Source: JAPLDA01 sp043787975
Lineage (GTDB): Bacteria > Bacteroidota > Bacteroidia > AKYH767-A > 2013-40CM-41-45
NCBI GenBank assembly: GCA_043787975.1
Contig: JAYVUK010000045.1
Location: forward strand, 6,384 to 70,383
Reading direction: 5' to 3'
DNA length: 64,000 nt
The first letter of the stretch is position 1. The number at the start of each line of letters is the position of its first letter. Below, in pieces: positions 51,035 through 60,301 of this stretch. Made by a program: the position numbers and the translations under genes. The notes below the pieces were generated by a model, which was not told the DNA's origin, did no database searches, and saw only the letters and a program-made list of their open reading frames with translations.

Positions 51035-51885
51035 GCGCGCCGGATAAATTCAAGTTTTAATTCGCAATGTGCGCTGTTGATTCCTGAAAAATTCATCTTG
51101 CCTGCATCAATTCTCCAACCATCAAGATATTGTTTGCACAAGTCATCCGTGGCATAAAAATATTTTTTTCCAAAGAAATTCTGTCCGGCTTCATTCACGA
51201 GATTAAGCGGGAGTCCTAGGAGGCGTGAATGTTCGAAGCTTTGCATGCATTCCGGAACTTCATTCAACGATTGTTGCATCGCTCCTTCAAGCGAATTCGG
51301 AGTCATGAAGGAAAGATTATTCAGGATCGGAGAAATTTGTGACGTCCGGAAAATGTGTCCGTCCAAAGCAAGAGGATAATTGAAATCGCCTTCTTCCTGT
51401 TCTTTCCAATTCCATTTTAGAAACCCATTTTTATTAACCTGGAAATATTTTAGAGCAAAATGTTTGTCGGCAGGATGCGAATAGGTGCAATTTGAACCGA
51501 GACGAAGTGAGAATGTTACGGTATCATCTGTAAAGTTCTCGAAGATCAGTTTTTTTTCATTGGAAATATTTTGAAAGAGAAGATTGTCATCCACCATAAA
51601 ACAGGTATAAGAATAGTCACTGAGCACGCATTTTTTCAAAAGAAGTTTCCTGAATTCCTGAAAAAAATTCTCCCTGAAGAAAGTGACATGCTTCCATTCA
51701 TGCTTCAGCTTCTTGTACGATTCTTTGTGTTCCTGTCCACTTGTTTTAAAGAGCACGACAATTCTGTCAAAAAATCCTTCGGCATGCTCTTGCAAACTTT
51801 TCAGCAACCCGTCTAATTGCATCGCCCGGTCTTTGGAAAAGATCACTAAGTTTAAAAGGGGTTCTGTATTTTCTGATGGATACAT
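51031..51885 (-). CDS. Unclassified GT-A-like protein 2
   Basis: 284 residues, no named family. LLNLVIFSKDRAMQLDGLLKSL at the N-terminus resembles the first strand and helix of a GT-A domain, and YTCFMVDDNLLFQN near residue 97 gives an acidic pair in the donor-site position; HSRLLGLPLNLVNEAG comes later. Its first 40 codons overlap the end of the GT25-like gene by 119 bases in another frame, so the boundary between them needs care. Confidence 0.68.
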   Translation of the reverse strand: MYPSENTEPLLNLVIFSKDRAMQLDGLLKSLQEHAEGFFDRIVVLFKTSGQEHKESYKKLKHEWKHVTFFRENFFQEFRKLLLKKCVLSDYSYTCFMVDDNLLFQNISNEKKLIFENFTDDTVTFSLRLGSNCTYSHPADKHFALKYFQVNKNGFLKWNWKEQEEGDFNYPLALDGHIFRTSQISPILNNLSFMTPNSLEGAMQQSLNEVPECMQSFEHSRLLGLPLNLVNEAGQNFFGKKYFYATDDLCKQYLDGWRIDAGKMNFSGINSAHCELKLEFIRRA

Positions 51886-52480
51886 AATCTACGTTCTCTT
51901 TACGAATGAATGATTCTCCTGCATGTTGCCATGCAATATGTGGGTAAAATACATAGCATTTATATGTACTCTGGATCTGTGTATAAAACAGGTCGATTGG
52001 AATATGACAATCTTTTAAGTTGTCAATTAATGTCTGATACATGCTTTGATGAATAGCGTATGCATGCGTGCAGCGCATATCCATTACCTGCAAGATGTTT
52101 TTTGAGAAAGGCAAAGGAGTGACCGAATGATTTCCTCCAAAGAACAACATGTCCCAGTTTTCGGGAAGTTGACGGATGTACTTTGGAAACAAACGTGAAA
52201 ATTTTTTATCGAAATTGGCATCATCTTCAAAAATTAAAATGCTTTCAAGATTTTCATTTTTAGCAGTTTCAATAATTTTCAGATGACTCATCAGGCAGCC
52301 GAGTTCGCCTTTTTTCAAACCTTCCTTTTGAGGTAACAGGTTTCCATCAACAGCTTCTATACGGATGATTTCACTTTCATCGACACCTATTTTTTTTAAT
52401 TCTAACAAAAAGGTTTGCCACCGCTGTTTTGCTTCAGCAAGGTTAATCACAAATACTTTATTGAAATGATTGGTAAACAT
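51767..52480 (-). CDS. GT25-like glycosyltransferase (LPS type)
   Basis: 237 residues from the ATG at 52480, 5 bases after the upstream methyltransferase stop; an ATG at 52522 would overlap it. Family 25 landmarks: VFVINLAEAKQRWQTF, IRIEAVDGNLL, GELGCLMSHLKIIETA, SILIFEDDANF and DMLFFGGNHS. The last 40 residues are arginine-rich and lie in the 119-base overlap with the next gene; they may result from a frameshift or lost stop. Confidence 0.82.
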   Translation of the reverse strand: MFTNHFNKVFVINLAEAKQRWQTFLLELKKIGVDESEIIRIEAVDGNLLPQKEGLKKGELGCLMSHLKIIETAKNENLESILIFEDDANFDKKFSRLFPKYIRQLPENWDMLFFGGNHSVTPLPFSKNILQVMDMRCTHAYAIHQSMYQTLIDNLKDCHIPIDLFYTQIQSTYKCYVFYPHIAWQHAGESFIRKENVDYVSIRKYRTPFKLSDLFQRPGDAIRRVAEKFARACRRIF

Positions 52481-52485
52481 CCGTT

Positions 52486-53172
52486 TTACTTCTTGCGACA
52501 GACAATATGAAGACCAAGACAAAGTGTTTCGCTTGAATTAGAATCTCTTCGTTCGTATTTATCTGCTATTTTGTAAGTGGCTTTTACAATCAGCTTTTCA
52601 AACCAAGATAATTTTTTGCCACAATATTTTTCTGCCATGGAACCAAAGCGTGAAGTTTCCTGCAAATAGTATTTAAAATAATTACCATTCGGAGAGAGTT
52701 CAACAATTTCAAAATTGTTTTGAGTAAGATGTGTTTCGTAAAAATAACGACTAAAACCTGTATAGAAAAAGTAAGGCGCAAAATGAGTCATGCTGCAAAA
52801 TGGAGCAGTAAGAATTAATATACCGTTGGGCTTCAGTAATCGCGACAGTTCTTTAATCGCATCAATGGGAGCAGGGATGTGTTCAAATACTTCTGTACAA
52901 AGGATCGCATCAAAGGAAGCATTCGCTCTCGGAATCGAAACGATATCTGAAATGATATCCTGTTTTGAGTATTCCCAGTCTTCCAAATGAAGCCCGGAAG
53001 GATTTTCTTCAGGATTATATTGGGAAAAATCCTGTGAAACATACTGCAGATGAGTACAATGTTTTTTGAATGGCTGCGGACCGGAACCAACGTCCAGGAT
53101 AACCCCTCCAATTGGCAGTTGTTTTAGTCTTTCGATTACCCAATCAATGCGGGTTTGCTCATTACTCTTCAT
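52486..53172 (-). CDS. Class I SAM-dependent methyltransferase
   Basis: 228 residues. Motifs ILDVGSGPQPFKKH, FDAILCTEVFEHI and LLKPNGILILTAP. It begins a block that is separated from the FkbM gene upstream by 123 bases with no clear promoter. Substrate unknown, presumably a sugar in the surface glycan. Confidence 0.87.
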   Translation of the reverse strand: MKSNEQTRIDWVIERLKQLPIGGVILDVGSGPQPFKKHCTHLQYVSQDFSQYNPEENPSGLHLEDWEYSKQDIISDIVSIPRANASFDAILCTEVFEHIPAPIDAIKELSRLLKPNGILILTAPFCSMTHFAPYFFYTGFSRYFYETHLTQNNFEIVELSPNGNYFKYYLQETSRFGSMAEKYCGKKLSWFEKLIVKATYKIADKYERRDSNSSETLCLGLHIVCRKK

Positions 53173-53295
53173 ACTTGTTTTTAAATAATGGTGTAGAAAA
53201 TTAAGAACTAATAATGATGTACATTCTATTAATTTGATTTTAACATTGATTGAATAACTCGTGTTCCTTCAAATGATAACCTGGTTCGGCAGCTT

Positions 53296-54762
53296 TTACT
53301 TCTGAGTAACTGGTTTCATCCACCTGTCTTTTTTTACAAAGATTGAATTGATGTATGTATCAGCATAATGAATATAATTCTTGTCTTTTAGAAATTCAAT
53401 CATCTCGAAATTTTTTTCTCCTTGTCCGTTTTCTGAAAAGGACATTGTTTCAACACAAATTACGATGGGATAATTTTTTTCATAATTAATTGTTTGGATG
53501 ATTTCAAAATCGAGTCCTTCAACATCCAATGTCAGTAGATCCGGAAAAACTCCATGATGATATGTCTGAATAATATTTTCAATGTGCTGAACTTTAATTT
53601 TAAGAATTTTCTCAACCTGAAATCCGGATTGCTCAACTAATTGCTCAGCTTCTTTTTTTGAAAATGTGTTCATGGTTGCAGAAGACATCCGGTAAAAATC
53701 AAGTTCACCTTCAGTATCAGAAATTCCAATATTCAGGTTGATATCTTCTTTACGGTATTTAACAAATTCTTCAAATAGTAAAGGATCCGGTTCAATATTT
53801 ATACCTCGTGAACCTTTTGAATAGAATAGCGCAGTGTTGTTTAGCCGGAACGGATGATGAGCTCCAATATCAATATAAGAAGGTTTTGAAATTCCTATGC
53901 ATTGAAAGATATAGTGGATGATTGCATCTTCACCGGATTGAGAGTAGGTGACCTCTGAATATTTTTTTTCAAGACCTAAAAGCTGCATGAACTTATTTTT
54001 AATGCCAAGAGGAAAGGATGGTACTTTTTTTACTTCAACTTCCTGTTCTTTCTTTTTCAGAAGCGATTCCTTTACAAAAAACTGATCTCCTGCTGTATGG
54101 TTTATATTTTCAAATACACGGACAAAGCCATTGAGTGTAAGAAAAGCGTTCACTTCATCTTCCAGGGGTTGGTCTTTATACAACTCTATTTTTTCCACCT
54201 CGAGCCAGATCGAACTTATTTGTCTGAGCATTTTTTCCGCACCCTTTAGCACCAATAACTCCGCACCCTGCACGTCCATGTGCAGGTAATCGATCCGGGT
54301 AACTGAATGTTCATTGCAGAAAGTGTCCAGTGTTTTTGTTTCAACCTTTGTTACCTCTTTAAATTGAAGCCAGTTAAAAACATCTTTTACTTTGCCCGGT
54401 TGTAACAACGAACTTGATTTATTTCCGTAATTCCATTCGTCTGTATTTTCAAGACTTTCAGGATGCCCGGATGAGAGATAAAAATCTGCCATTCCATTTG
54501 TATCACATAAAGCAAGCTTAAACAATTCAACCTGCTGTACATCATACGCACGTATATTTTCAGTTGCCTTCTTAAAGTTAGAAGCGACAGGTTCGAAAGA
54601 AAATATTTTTGCAGAAGGAAAAAGCTTCGAGTAACGAATGGAGTCTTCGGCTTCACATGCTCCAATATCAAAAATAGTAATTGGATCATCCTTTGAAAAA
54701 AATTTCAACAGGTAAGGTTGAACTGGCAATGGCTCGTTTAAGTATTGTTGTAATTTATTCAT
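53296..54762 (-). CDS. Tandem FkbM-family methyltransferase fusion
   Basis: 488 residues with two FkbM-type domains. The first has FDIGACEAEDSIRY (31-44) and YLHMDVQGAELLVLKG (159-174). The second has YIDIGAHHPFRLNNTALFY (296-314) and LLTLDVEGLDFEIIQTI further on. A charged linker lies near 235-250. FkbM enzymes O-methylate sugars and other hydroxyl groups, so this fusion could make two methylations or cap a chain. It overlaps the ABC ATPase gene by 4 bases. Confidence 0.85.
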   Translation of the reverse strand: MNKLQQYLNEPLPVQPYLLKFFSKDDPITIFDIGACEAEDSIRYSKLFPSAKIFSFEPVASNFKKATENIRAYDVQQVELFKLALCDTNGMADFYLSSGHPESLENTDEWNYGNKSSSLLQPGKVKDVFNWLQFKEVTKVETKTLDTFCNEHSVTRIDYLHMDVQGAELLVLKGAEKMLRQISSIWLEVEKIELYKDQPLEDEVNAFLTLNGFVRVFENINHTAGDQFFVKESLLKKKEQEVEVKKVPSFPLGIKNKFMQLLGLEKKYSEVTYSQSGEDAIIHYIFQCIGISKPSYIDIGAHHPFRLNNTALFYSKGSRGINIEPDPLLFEEFVKYRKEDINLNIGISDTEGELDFYRMSSATMNTFSKKEAEQLVEQSGFQVEKILKIKVQHIENIIQTYHHGVFPDLLTLDVEGLDFEIIQTINYEKNYPIVICVETMSFSENGQGEKNFEMIEFLKDKNYIHYADTYINSIFVKKDRWMKPVTQK

Positions 54763-56018
54763 TCACTTATTTTATCAACTGTCCATTCTGATTTACAATG
54801 AATAAGTCCGTGATCCATATCATTGTATTTATCAGTTCCATAGTTCAGGATTTCAAGTTGGGCAGCACTTGAGTTGTAATAATAACTCAAATTCCCGCAC
54901 GCGATTCCAATGGAAATAATATAAATCCCTGCTCTTAAATTATGATGTATGGTGGTTACGGATTCAAAAGTTTCATTTTCATTTACATTGACAAACTTAT
55001 TGTTTCTGACGGTACAAACAGGGGTGTAGTCCAACGTGGTAAGTCCCAAACCAAAGGATAGATTTTGAAGTTTCATTTTTGATTTTAGGACTAATTTTAT
55101 TTGTATTGGATCATCAAATTTCATTGCAAAACTATTTTCAACTGCATTCAGCAATTCAATTGATTCCAATGAAAGAAATTTATTCGTTTGATCGGTAAAC
55201 AGAATTTTTGATTGGGTATGCCCACTTGTATTTAAATAATTACTCACGACCGATTCTGATTCTCCAATCTCTTTGATCTGACCGTGCTCCAAAAGAATAG
55301 CTTTCGCACACAATTGTTTCACCGCACCGAGGTTATGACTCACGAATAAAACCGTTCGTCCGCTTTTGCTCACATCCTCCATTTTACCGATGCATTTCTT
55401 TTGGAACTCAGCATCTCCAACAGCAAGTACTTCATCAATCACTAAAATCTCAGGTTCTAAAAACGCAGCCACAGAAAATGCCAAGCGCAATTGCATTCCG
55501 CTGCTATAGTGTTTCAATGGCGTGTCCAGGAATCTTTCAATTCCACTGAAGTCAACGATCTCATCAAATTTTTTAAGAATTTCTTTTCGTTTCATTCCAA
55601 GAATGGAACCGTTCAGAAAAATATTTTCACGTCCGCTTAATTCCGGATGAAAGCCTGTTCCGACTTCGAGCAAACTTGCAATGCGTCCGCGCGAAATTAT
55701 TTTTCCGGTAGAGGGTGGTGTTATCCTGGAAAGGATTTTTAGCAATGTGGATTTGCCTGCTCCATTTTTTCCGATAATGCCAATGCTCTCACCGGTATTG
55801 ACCTCAAAGCTAATGTCCTTCAATGCATAAAATTCTTCATTGGAAGAACCGTTCCTTTTGAATAAAGAGCTCAGTGAATCCCGTAAACTCAAGTAGGGTT
55901 GATGCTCGTGATGGATACGAAATTTTTTCGAAATGTTCTGTATTTCTAGGATTGGTTTCAATTTTCTTCCGGGTTCAATTGTATCATTACCATTTAAGCA
56001 AAGGAGCATTGGAGTCAA
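54759..56018 (-). CDS. Polysaccharide ABC exporter ATPase with C-terminal carbohydrate-binding-type domain (Wzt type)
   Basis: 419 residues. Walker A GKNGAGKST (83-91), signature YSSGMQLRLAF and Walker B ILVIDEVLAVGD make a complete ATPase. The last 150 residues (from about 265) have the all-beta character of the Wzt C-terminal domain, which recognises the finished O-antigen end. The ATG at 56018 overlaps the preceding stop by 32 bases; a TTG at 55961, directly before KPILEIQNISKKF, is a good alternative start. Confidence 0.88.
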   Translation of the reverse strand: MTPMLLCLNGNDTIEPGRKLKPILEIQNISKKFRIHHEHQPYLSLRDSLSSLFKRNGSSNEEFYALKDISFEVNTGESIGIIGKNGAGKSTLLKILSRITPPSTGKIISRGRIASLLEVGTGFHPELSGRENIFLNGSILGMKRKEILKKFDEIVDFSGIERFLDTPLKHYSSGMQLRLAFSVAAFLEPEILVIDEVLAVGDAEFQKKCIGKMEDVSKSGRTVLFVSHNLGAVKQLCAKAILLEHGQIKEIGESESVVSNYLNTSGHTQSKILFTDQTNKFLSLESIELLNAVENSFAMKFDDPIQIKLVLKSKMKLQNLSFGLGLTTLDYTPVCTVRNNKFVNVNENETFESVTTIHHNLRAGIYIISIGIACGNLSYYYNSSAAQLEILNYGTDKYNDMDHGLIHCKSEWTVDKISE

Positions 56019-57171
56019 AGTGAAAATCGATTTCTCTTGCCTTTACGTGGTATTTTTCAAGTACATTTTTAATGGTGGTTTGCGCCTGGACACTAAATTG
56101 CTTTTTATTGGTGATGTTAATTAACTCTTGAACGGATTTTATTTCAGATCTGTTAAAAAGAGCTGTGATACATTTATCCAATGCAATAAGACTGATGGGA
56201 GAACAATTGATCGCATACAGGTTATACAGAAAAACATCCTTCTTCGATTCCATACGTTGAGCCCACAATGTTAACATAAAAGATACTTGCTTTAGCTCGA
56301 TGGAATTCAGGTTCCATTTTTTAATATGTTGTTCTACGGATAGTACCAATGATTCAAAAGATGTTGATTCATTTGAGCTTTGTTCAGCTTGTTGTCTCAC
56401 TTCCTTAAAAATTCGTATAAATTTCTTTACTAATTCATTCGTATCTGTTGCTGTTTGATCCATTGTGAGTTGCTCCAGGTCAGATGTGTTCAGGGTTCCG
56501 TCCAGCATAATGGGTGAAGAAGTAAAACGAACTACCAAGGCAACTCTTACATCATGTGATTTGTTTAACATGCCTTCATGATCGGTGGTACCGTACCAGG
56601 TCAGGAACTCACCGATTCTTAAATCAGGCTTGACTGTCTTTTTTGTAGCGTCAATGGCAGTTGCAATAAATTTAAACTCGTAACGAAGCCGTTGAACCAC
56701 GCGATTAACATTTTTATGTGTGTTTTCTACAATTGCGACGGGTTGATCAAAGCAATCGTTGAGTGGAGTCCAGGTAGTGTAAAAATGTTTGATGTAATTA
56801 TAACCATCCTTGTGTTTAGAACCGAGTTCAGAGGTGTCGAATGGAAAATGAATAATAGGATAAGGTATGGTACAATAGTTCAGTACATCTGTTAAACCAA
56901 GGCTGCTTTTTAATTTTTTATAAATCGATTTTGTAAGTTCAATACTTGTAACATCATATCTCAGCAGTGAGCGGGTAATTGCTTTGGCAAGTTCGATGTA
57001 TTCAACTTTTTCATTTTCAAAAGCCGTGAACGTAACACCAAATTCTTTTTGAACTTCGGCAGAACTTATTTGCAAATATTTTTCCTTTTTTTGAATAAGT
57101 AAATTCATGTTTTCATCAGATAATCCATGCTTATCCAATCCCCAACCTGTTTTTTGTAATTCTATTTTCAT
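55987..57171 (-). CDS. 2-oxoglutarate/Fe(II) dioxygenase-like protein inside the exporter operon
   Basis: 394 residues. Residues 100-220 match the phytanoyl-CoA dioxygenase-like jelly-roll: LGSKHKDGYNYIKHF (His120, Asp122), TTWTPLNDC, then TTDHEGMLNKSHDVRVALVVRF (His198, Arg209), i.e. an HxD...H facial triad plus the oxoglutarate arginine. The N-terminal 95 residues and C-terminal 170 residues are helical and unassigned. It sits 2 bases after the permease stop and overlaps the ATPase start. Such an enzyme could hydroxylate a glycan or lipid intermediate before export. The fold call is from pattern only. Confidence 0.68.
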   Translation of the reverse strand: MKIELQKTGWGLDKHGLSDENMNLLIQKKEKYLQISSAEVQKEFGVTFTAFENEKVEYIELAKAITRSLLRYDVTSIELTKSIYKKLKSSLGLTDVLNYCTIPYPIIHFPFDTSELGSKHKDGYNYIKHFYTTWTPLNDCFDQPVAIVENTHKNVNRVVQRLRYEFKFIATAIDATKKTVKPDLRIGEFLTWYGTTDHEGMLNKSHDVRVALVVRFTSSPIMLDGTLNTSDLEQLTMDQTATDTNELVKKFIRIFKEVRQQAEQSSNESTSFESLVLSVEQHIKKWNLNSIELKQVSFMLTLWAQRMESKKDVFLYNLYAINCSPISLIALDKCITALFNRSEIKSVQELINITNKKQFSVQAQTTIKNVLEKYHVKAREIDFHFDSNAPLLKW

Positions 57172-57173
57172 GG

Positions 57174-58001
57174 TTATGCGATGTCAGCAAAATACGTTTC
57201 TGTTTTCCTGAAATAAAATAGACCGGCAATGAAAAAAAATACGGAGGATGTAAAGCTGATGAGCAATAAATTCATATCGAAGGGATGATTAATTATTCCT
57301 CCCCTGAATAATTCAATCGCTGAATACATCGGGTTGACGGCTACGATATACTTCATCCACTGATTTGTAAGAACAGATACAGGATAGATTACCGGTGTAA
57401 CAAACAACAGTACCTGGACCATAAATGGAATAATATATCTGAAATCACGATACTTTATGTTCAGTGCTGCCAGGAGAGAGCCAATTCCAAATGTCGACAT
57501 GACTGCAACAATGCCTCCCAGGGGCATCAATGCAAGGGCTCTGGTGATATTAACCGGAGTGTGATAATAAATAATGATTCCGATAAAAATAATAAATGCA
57601 ACAAAGAAATCGAAGAGCGCCACAAGCACAGAAGAAATGGGAATGATTAAACGCGGGAAATAGATTTTTTTAATAATGCCCGCATTGCTTACCATGCTGT
57701 TGCCTGCAGATATTAAACCGGTTGAAAAAACATTCCACAATAACAAACCTGAAAAAACAAAAACAGGATATGGAATATTATCTGAAGGAACTTTTAATGC
57801 TCTGCCAAAAAAAACGGAAAACACAACCATCATTAAAAAAGGTTGTAACACAGCCCACGCAAAACCCAACACGGTCTGCTTGTATTTAACTTTTATATCG
57901 CGCCAGGTAAAAAAATAAAATAACTCCCGAAATGTCCATAATTCCTTCAAGCCGATTGAAAGCTTACGTGTAGGCAACGTCTCGTATTCTATTGTACTCA
58001 T
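57174..58001 (-). CDS. Polysaccharide ABC exporter permease (Wzm type)
   Basis: 275 residues with six transmembrane helices. The N-terminal ELFYFFTWRDIKVKYKQT and the QTVLGFAWAVLQPFLMM motif mark ABC-2-type O-antigen permeases; NPMYSAIELFRGGII is near the C-terminus. Partner of the ATPase at 54759. Likely first gene of an operon including the dioxygenase-like gene, ATPase and FkbM fusion; 208 bases without a gene lie upstream. Confidence 0.9.
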   Translation of the reverse strand: MSTIEYETLPTRKLSIGLKELWTFRELFYFFTWRDIKVKYKQTVLGFAWAVLQPFLMMVVFSVFFGRALKVPSDNIPYPVFVFSGLLLWNVFSTGLISAGNSMVSNAGIIKKIYFPRLIIPISSVLVALFDFFVAFIIFIGIIIYYHTPVNITRALALMPLGGIVAVMSTFGIGSLLAALNIKYRDFRYIIPFMVQVLLFVTPVIYPVSVLTNQWMKYIVAVNPMYSAIELFRGGIINHPFDMNLLLISFTSSVFFFIAGLFYFRKTETYFADIA

Positions 58002-58209
58002 AAAGAAATTTTTCTATTGCAAAGGGCCGTCTTACAAATAAAATTGAAACTCGTTAACTATTCTGAAATAATCTATTGAAATCATCAACCTGACTTGGTA
58101 AAAATAGAAAAAGCAGATCAATATTTTCGTTATTATAAAGGTTTTAAAATGTTTTTATACACGAACAAAAGTGTAAAATTAATGAGCGACATATCGATGG
58201 AAAGGATGT

Positions 58210-59034
58210 TTACAGGCTATTTTTAGTTTTTAAAAATTTTCGTTTTAGAAAACTTAAAAAATAAAGAGGTACATTTTTATAATCGCCATTCCGCATTCGA
58301 TGGAGAAAAATAATTTTTTTGTAAGGAGGCTGTTCCAAAATATGTTCTCCATCTTTTATAGAATAAAGAATATTCTTGCCCCGGCCTTGTGAAGGATCGG
58401 TGTAAATGGGCAAATTATTTTTATGTGCGAGCAGCGAAAAAATGGATTGATCATGCCGATGTTCATTATAATCATTGAGATTGTCTTTTCCCTTCATGTT
58501 AGCACTGTCGGTGATCAAGTCATCCTGTGTACAAGCTGTTAGAACTTCTTTGATAAATCCCAGGCTGAATTCGTTCTTTTGATACACTTGAAAATTTGCA
58601 AGTATCTGAGGCGAATTATAAAAGGCTTCGTTGTCACAGTTGAGAACTACAAAACAGTCTCTTTTCGTCCACTGGCTATTTTTTTGGTTTTGATAAAAAA
58701 GCATAACACCTCTGCTTTCTGTTTTGCAAACCTGGTCAATTAATGGCTTTATGCTGTTTCTAAAAAGAGTTCCGGCGTCAGAATAAATCAGTACATCACC
58801 ATCTTCAATTTTATTTAAAAAATAATCAATGTAAAAGGGTTTCCAAAGCCAATATCCTCCTCCTTTTTTTTGATCAAGAATGTTCTTATAATCATGATAG
58901 AAATTCGTTTTGTGAAGATCTTTTGGACGCTTTACGATGCAATGTTCCACACCGAAAAGTTTGGCTGTAAGTTTTAGCCAGAATATACTTATGCTGAACT
59001 CTCTTGTGCCATATGTGAGCAAATAAATTTTCAT
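58210..59034 (-). CDS. Unclassified GT-like protein 3
   Basis: 274 residues, no named family. IYLLTYGTREF at the N-terminus, GGGYWLWKPFYIDYFL, VLIYSDAGTLFRN (an SDAG acidic site) and HRHDQSIFSLLAHKN suggest a GT-A enzyme of the GT8/GT32-like type. 11 bases separate it from the methyltransferase upstream. Role in the locus inferred from context. Confidence 0.68.
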   Translation of the reverse strand: MKIYLLTYGTREFSISIFWLKLTAKLFGVEHCIVKRPKDLHKTNFYHDYKNILDQKKGGGYWLWKPFYIDYFLNKIEDGDVLIYSDAGTLFRNSIKPLIDQVCKTESRGVMLFYQNQKNSQWTKRDCFVVLNCDNEAFYNSPQILANFQVYQKNEFSLGFIKEVLTACTQDDLITDSANMKGKDNLNDYNEHRHDQSIFSLLAHKNNLPIYTDPSQGRGKNILYSIKDGEHILEQPPYKKIIFLHRMRNGDYKNVPLYFLSFLKRKFLKTKNSL

Positions 59035-59045
59035 TTCACGCGCTG

Positions 59046-60017
59046 TTACCGCTTTTTGAATTCAACCAAAATAACATCGCCTACAGTTTGACCATTTATT
59101 TTATCGCGCATTAATTGCTGCAAATAATTTTTTATCGTATCGAAAGGGTGCATGAAAATTAATTTGAAAATTTCTTTCTTAGAAATGGGTTGGCGTATAA
59201 TGCCAAATTTCGAATACAAAAAAGCATACACAGCCCTGTTTTTTAAAGATGCTGCTTTGGGAAAATAAAATTTAATAGTGAGATCTAATTTTGCAGCAAG
59301 AGTTTTATATGCTTTTGCATTCCATCGGGTCATATGATGAGGAGGATGATTTTGAATGTCAAACCAATTTTTTTCGAAAAACATAGGAGAGTAGGGCGTA
59401 CTGATGAGAATGCTTCCATCCGGGCTTAATCCCATTGTCATGGATACAACAAATTGCAAAGGGTTTGCAATGTGTTCAAGGCAGTGGAAAGAAACGACAT
59501 AGTCAAACTTATTCAAATTTGATTTGTCATCTTTTAAAAAAGAATCCAGATCGATACACTCCGCATTTAGTTTTTTATTTTTACAAAGGTCAATGCTGGT
59601 TTGTGTTGTATCAATTCCGACAGCATATAAATTTTGTTCACTAGTCAGGGTATCCAGGAAAAAACCAGGACCGCAACCAATATCAATCAAATTTACTTGG
59701 TCCTTCTTTTTATTTTGAATCATCTTTTTCACCTCTTCAAATTCCCATCGTGAAGACGGATAATAATAGGGCTGTCGAGTTACCCATTTATAATAAGAAG
59801 ACGAACCCTCTATGAGTGGGCTGGCGAATTGAAGTGTACATTGTTTGCATTTTCTGATGGTATAATCCCTGATTCCTATATTATCAAGTACAGATGCATT
59901 TTTGCTTTCGATGTTGAAATAACTTTGAATATTGCTTTTTAGAAAATCGCTCGATAAAGAATAGAGCTCGCTGCTTTTGCCTGAACAAACTGGGCATAAA
60001 TTCAATATTTGTGTCAT
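59046..60017 (-). CDS. Methyltransferase with N-terminal zinc ribbon
   Basis: 323 residues. CPVCSGK and CKQCTLQF provide two CxxC pairs; the class I SAM domain has LIDIGCGPGFFLDTL, FDYVVSFHCLEHI and DGSILISTPYS. The same layout as the protein at 46309. Divergent from the PKD-domain gene at 60302. Confidence 0.86.
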   Translation of the reverse strand: MTQILNLCPVCSGKSSELYSLSSDFLKSNIQSYFNIESKNASVLDNIGIRDYTIRKCKQCTLQFASPLIEGSSSYYKWVTRQPYYYPSSRWEFEEVKKMIQNKKKDQVNLIDIGCGPGFFLDTLTSEQNLYAVGIDTTQTSIDLCKNKKLNAECIDLDSFLKDDKSNLNKFDYVVSFHCLEHIANPLQFVVSMTMGLSPDGSILISTPYSPMFFEKNWFDIQNHPPHHMTRWNAKAYKTLAAKLDLTIKFYFPKAASLKNRAVYAFLYSKFGIIRQPISKKEIFKLIFMHPFDTIKNYLQQLMRDKINGQTVGDVILVEFKKR

Positions 60018-60240
60018 GATCCGGTAGCTATTAAATTGAGAAATTTATTGAAAGATCATCTACCATGTCCGCGACTCAAGAAAAAGAGGGAAGAGGGAGT
60101 TGTATTTACCATGAGTATCATGCATTGTATAAAAGTGAAAAAACCACTTTAATACTCCATTTATTTATTTTTTTACTATTGGTGCAACAATAATACACTC
60201 AATGCTGTTTAAAAATCATTGGAACAAACGTATATAAAAT

Positions 60241-60270
60241 TTGTTCTGATTTTTTTCGTGCATAACTTTG
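60241..60270 (+). promoter_or_regulatory. Promoter of the PKD T9SS gene
   Basis: TTG at 60241-60243 and TAACTTTG at 60263-60270, 19 bp apart. The ATG follows 31 bases later. The divergent region upstream (60018-60240) holds no gene and no clear repeat. Confidence 0.6.
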
Positions 60271-60301
60271 TAATTAACAGGTACCGTCTTATAACATTGA
60301 A

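Noticed and set aside
60120..60165. Hairpin AAAGTG/CACTTT upstream of the PKD gene
   Set aside because: Short stem in AT-rich sequence without tail or conservation evidence.
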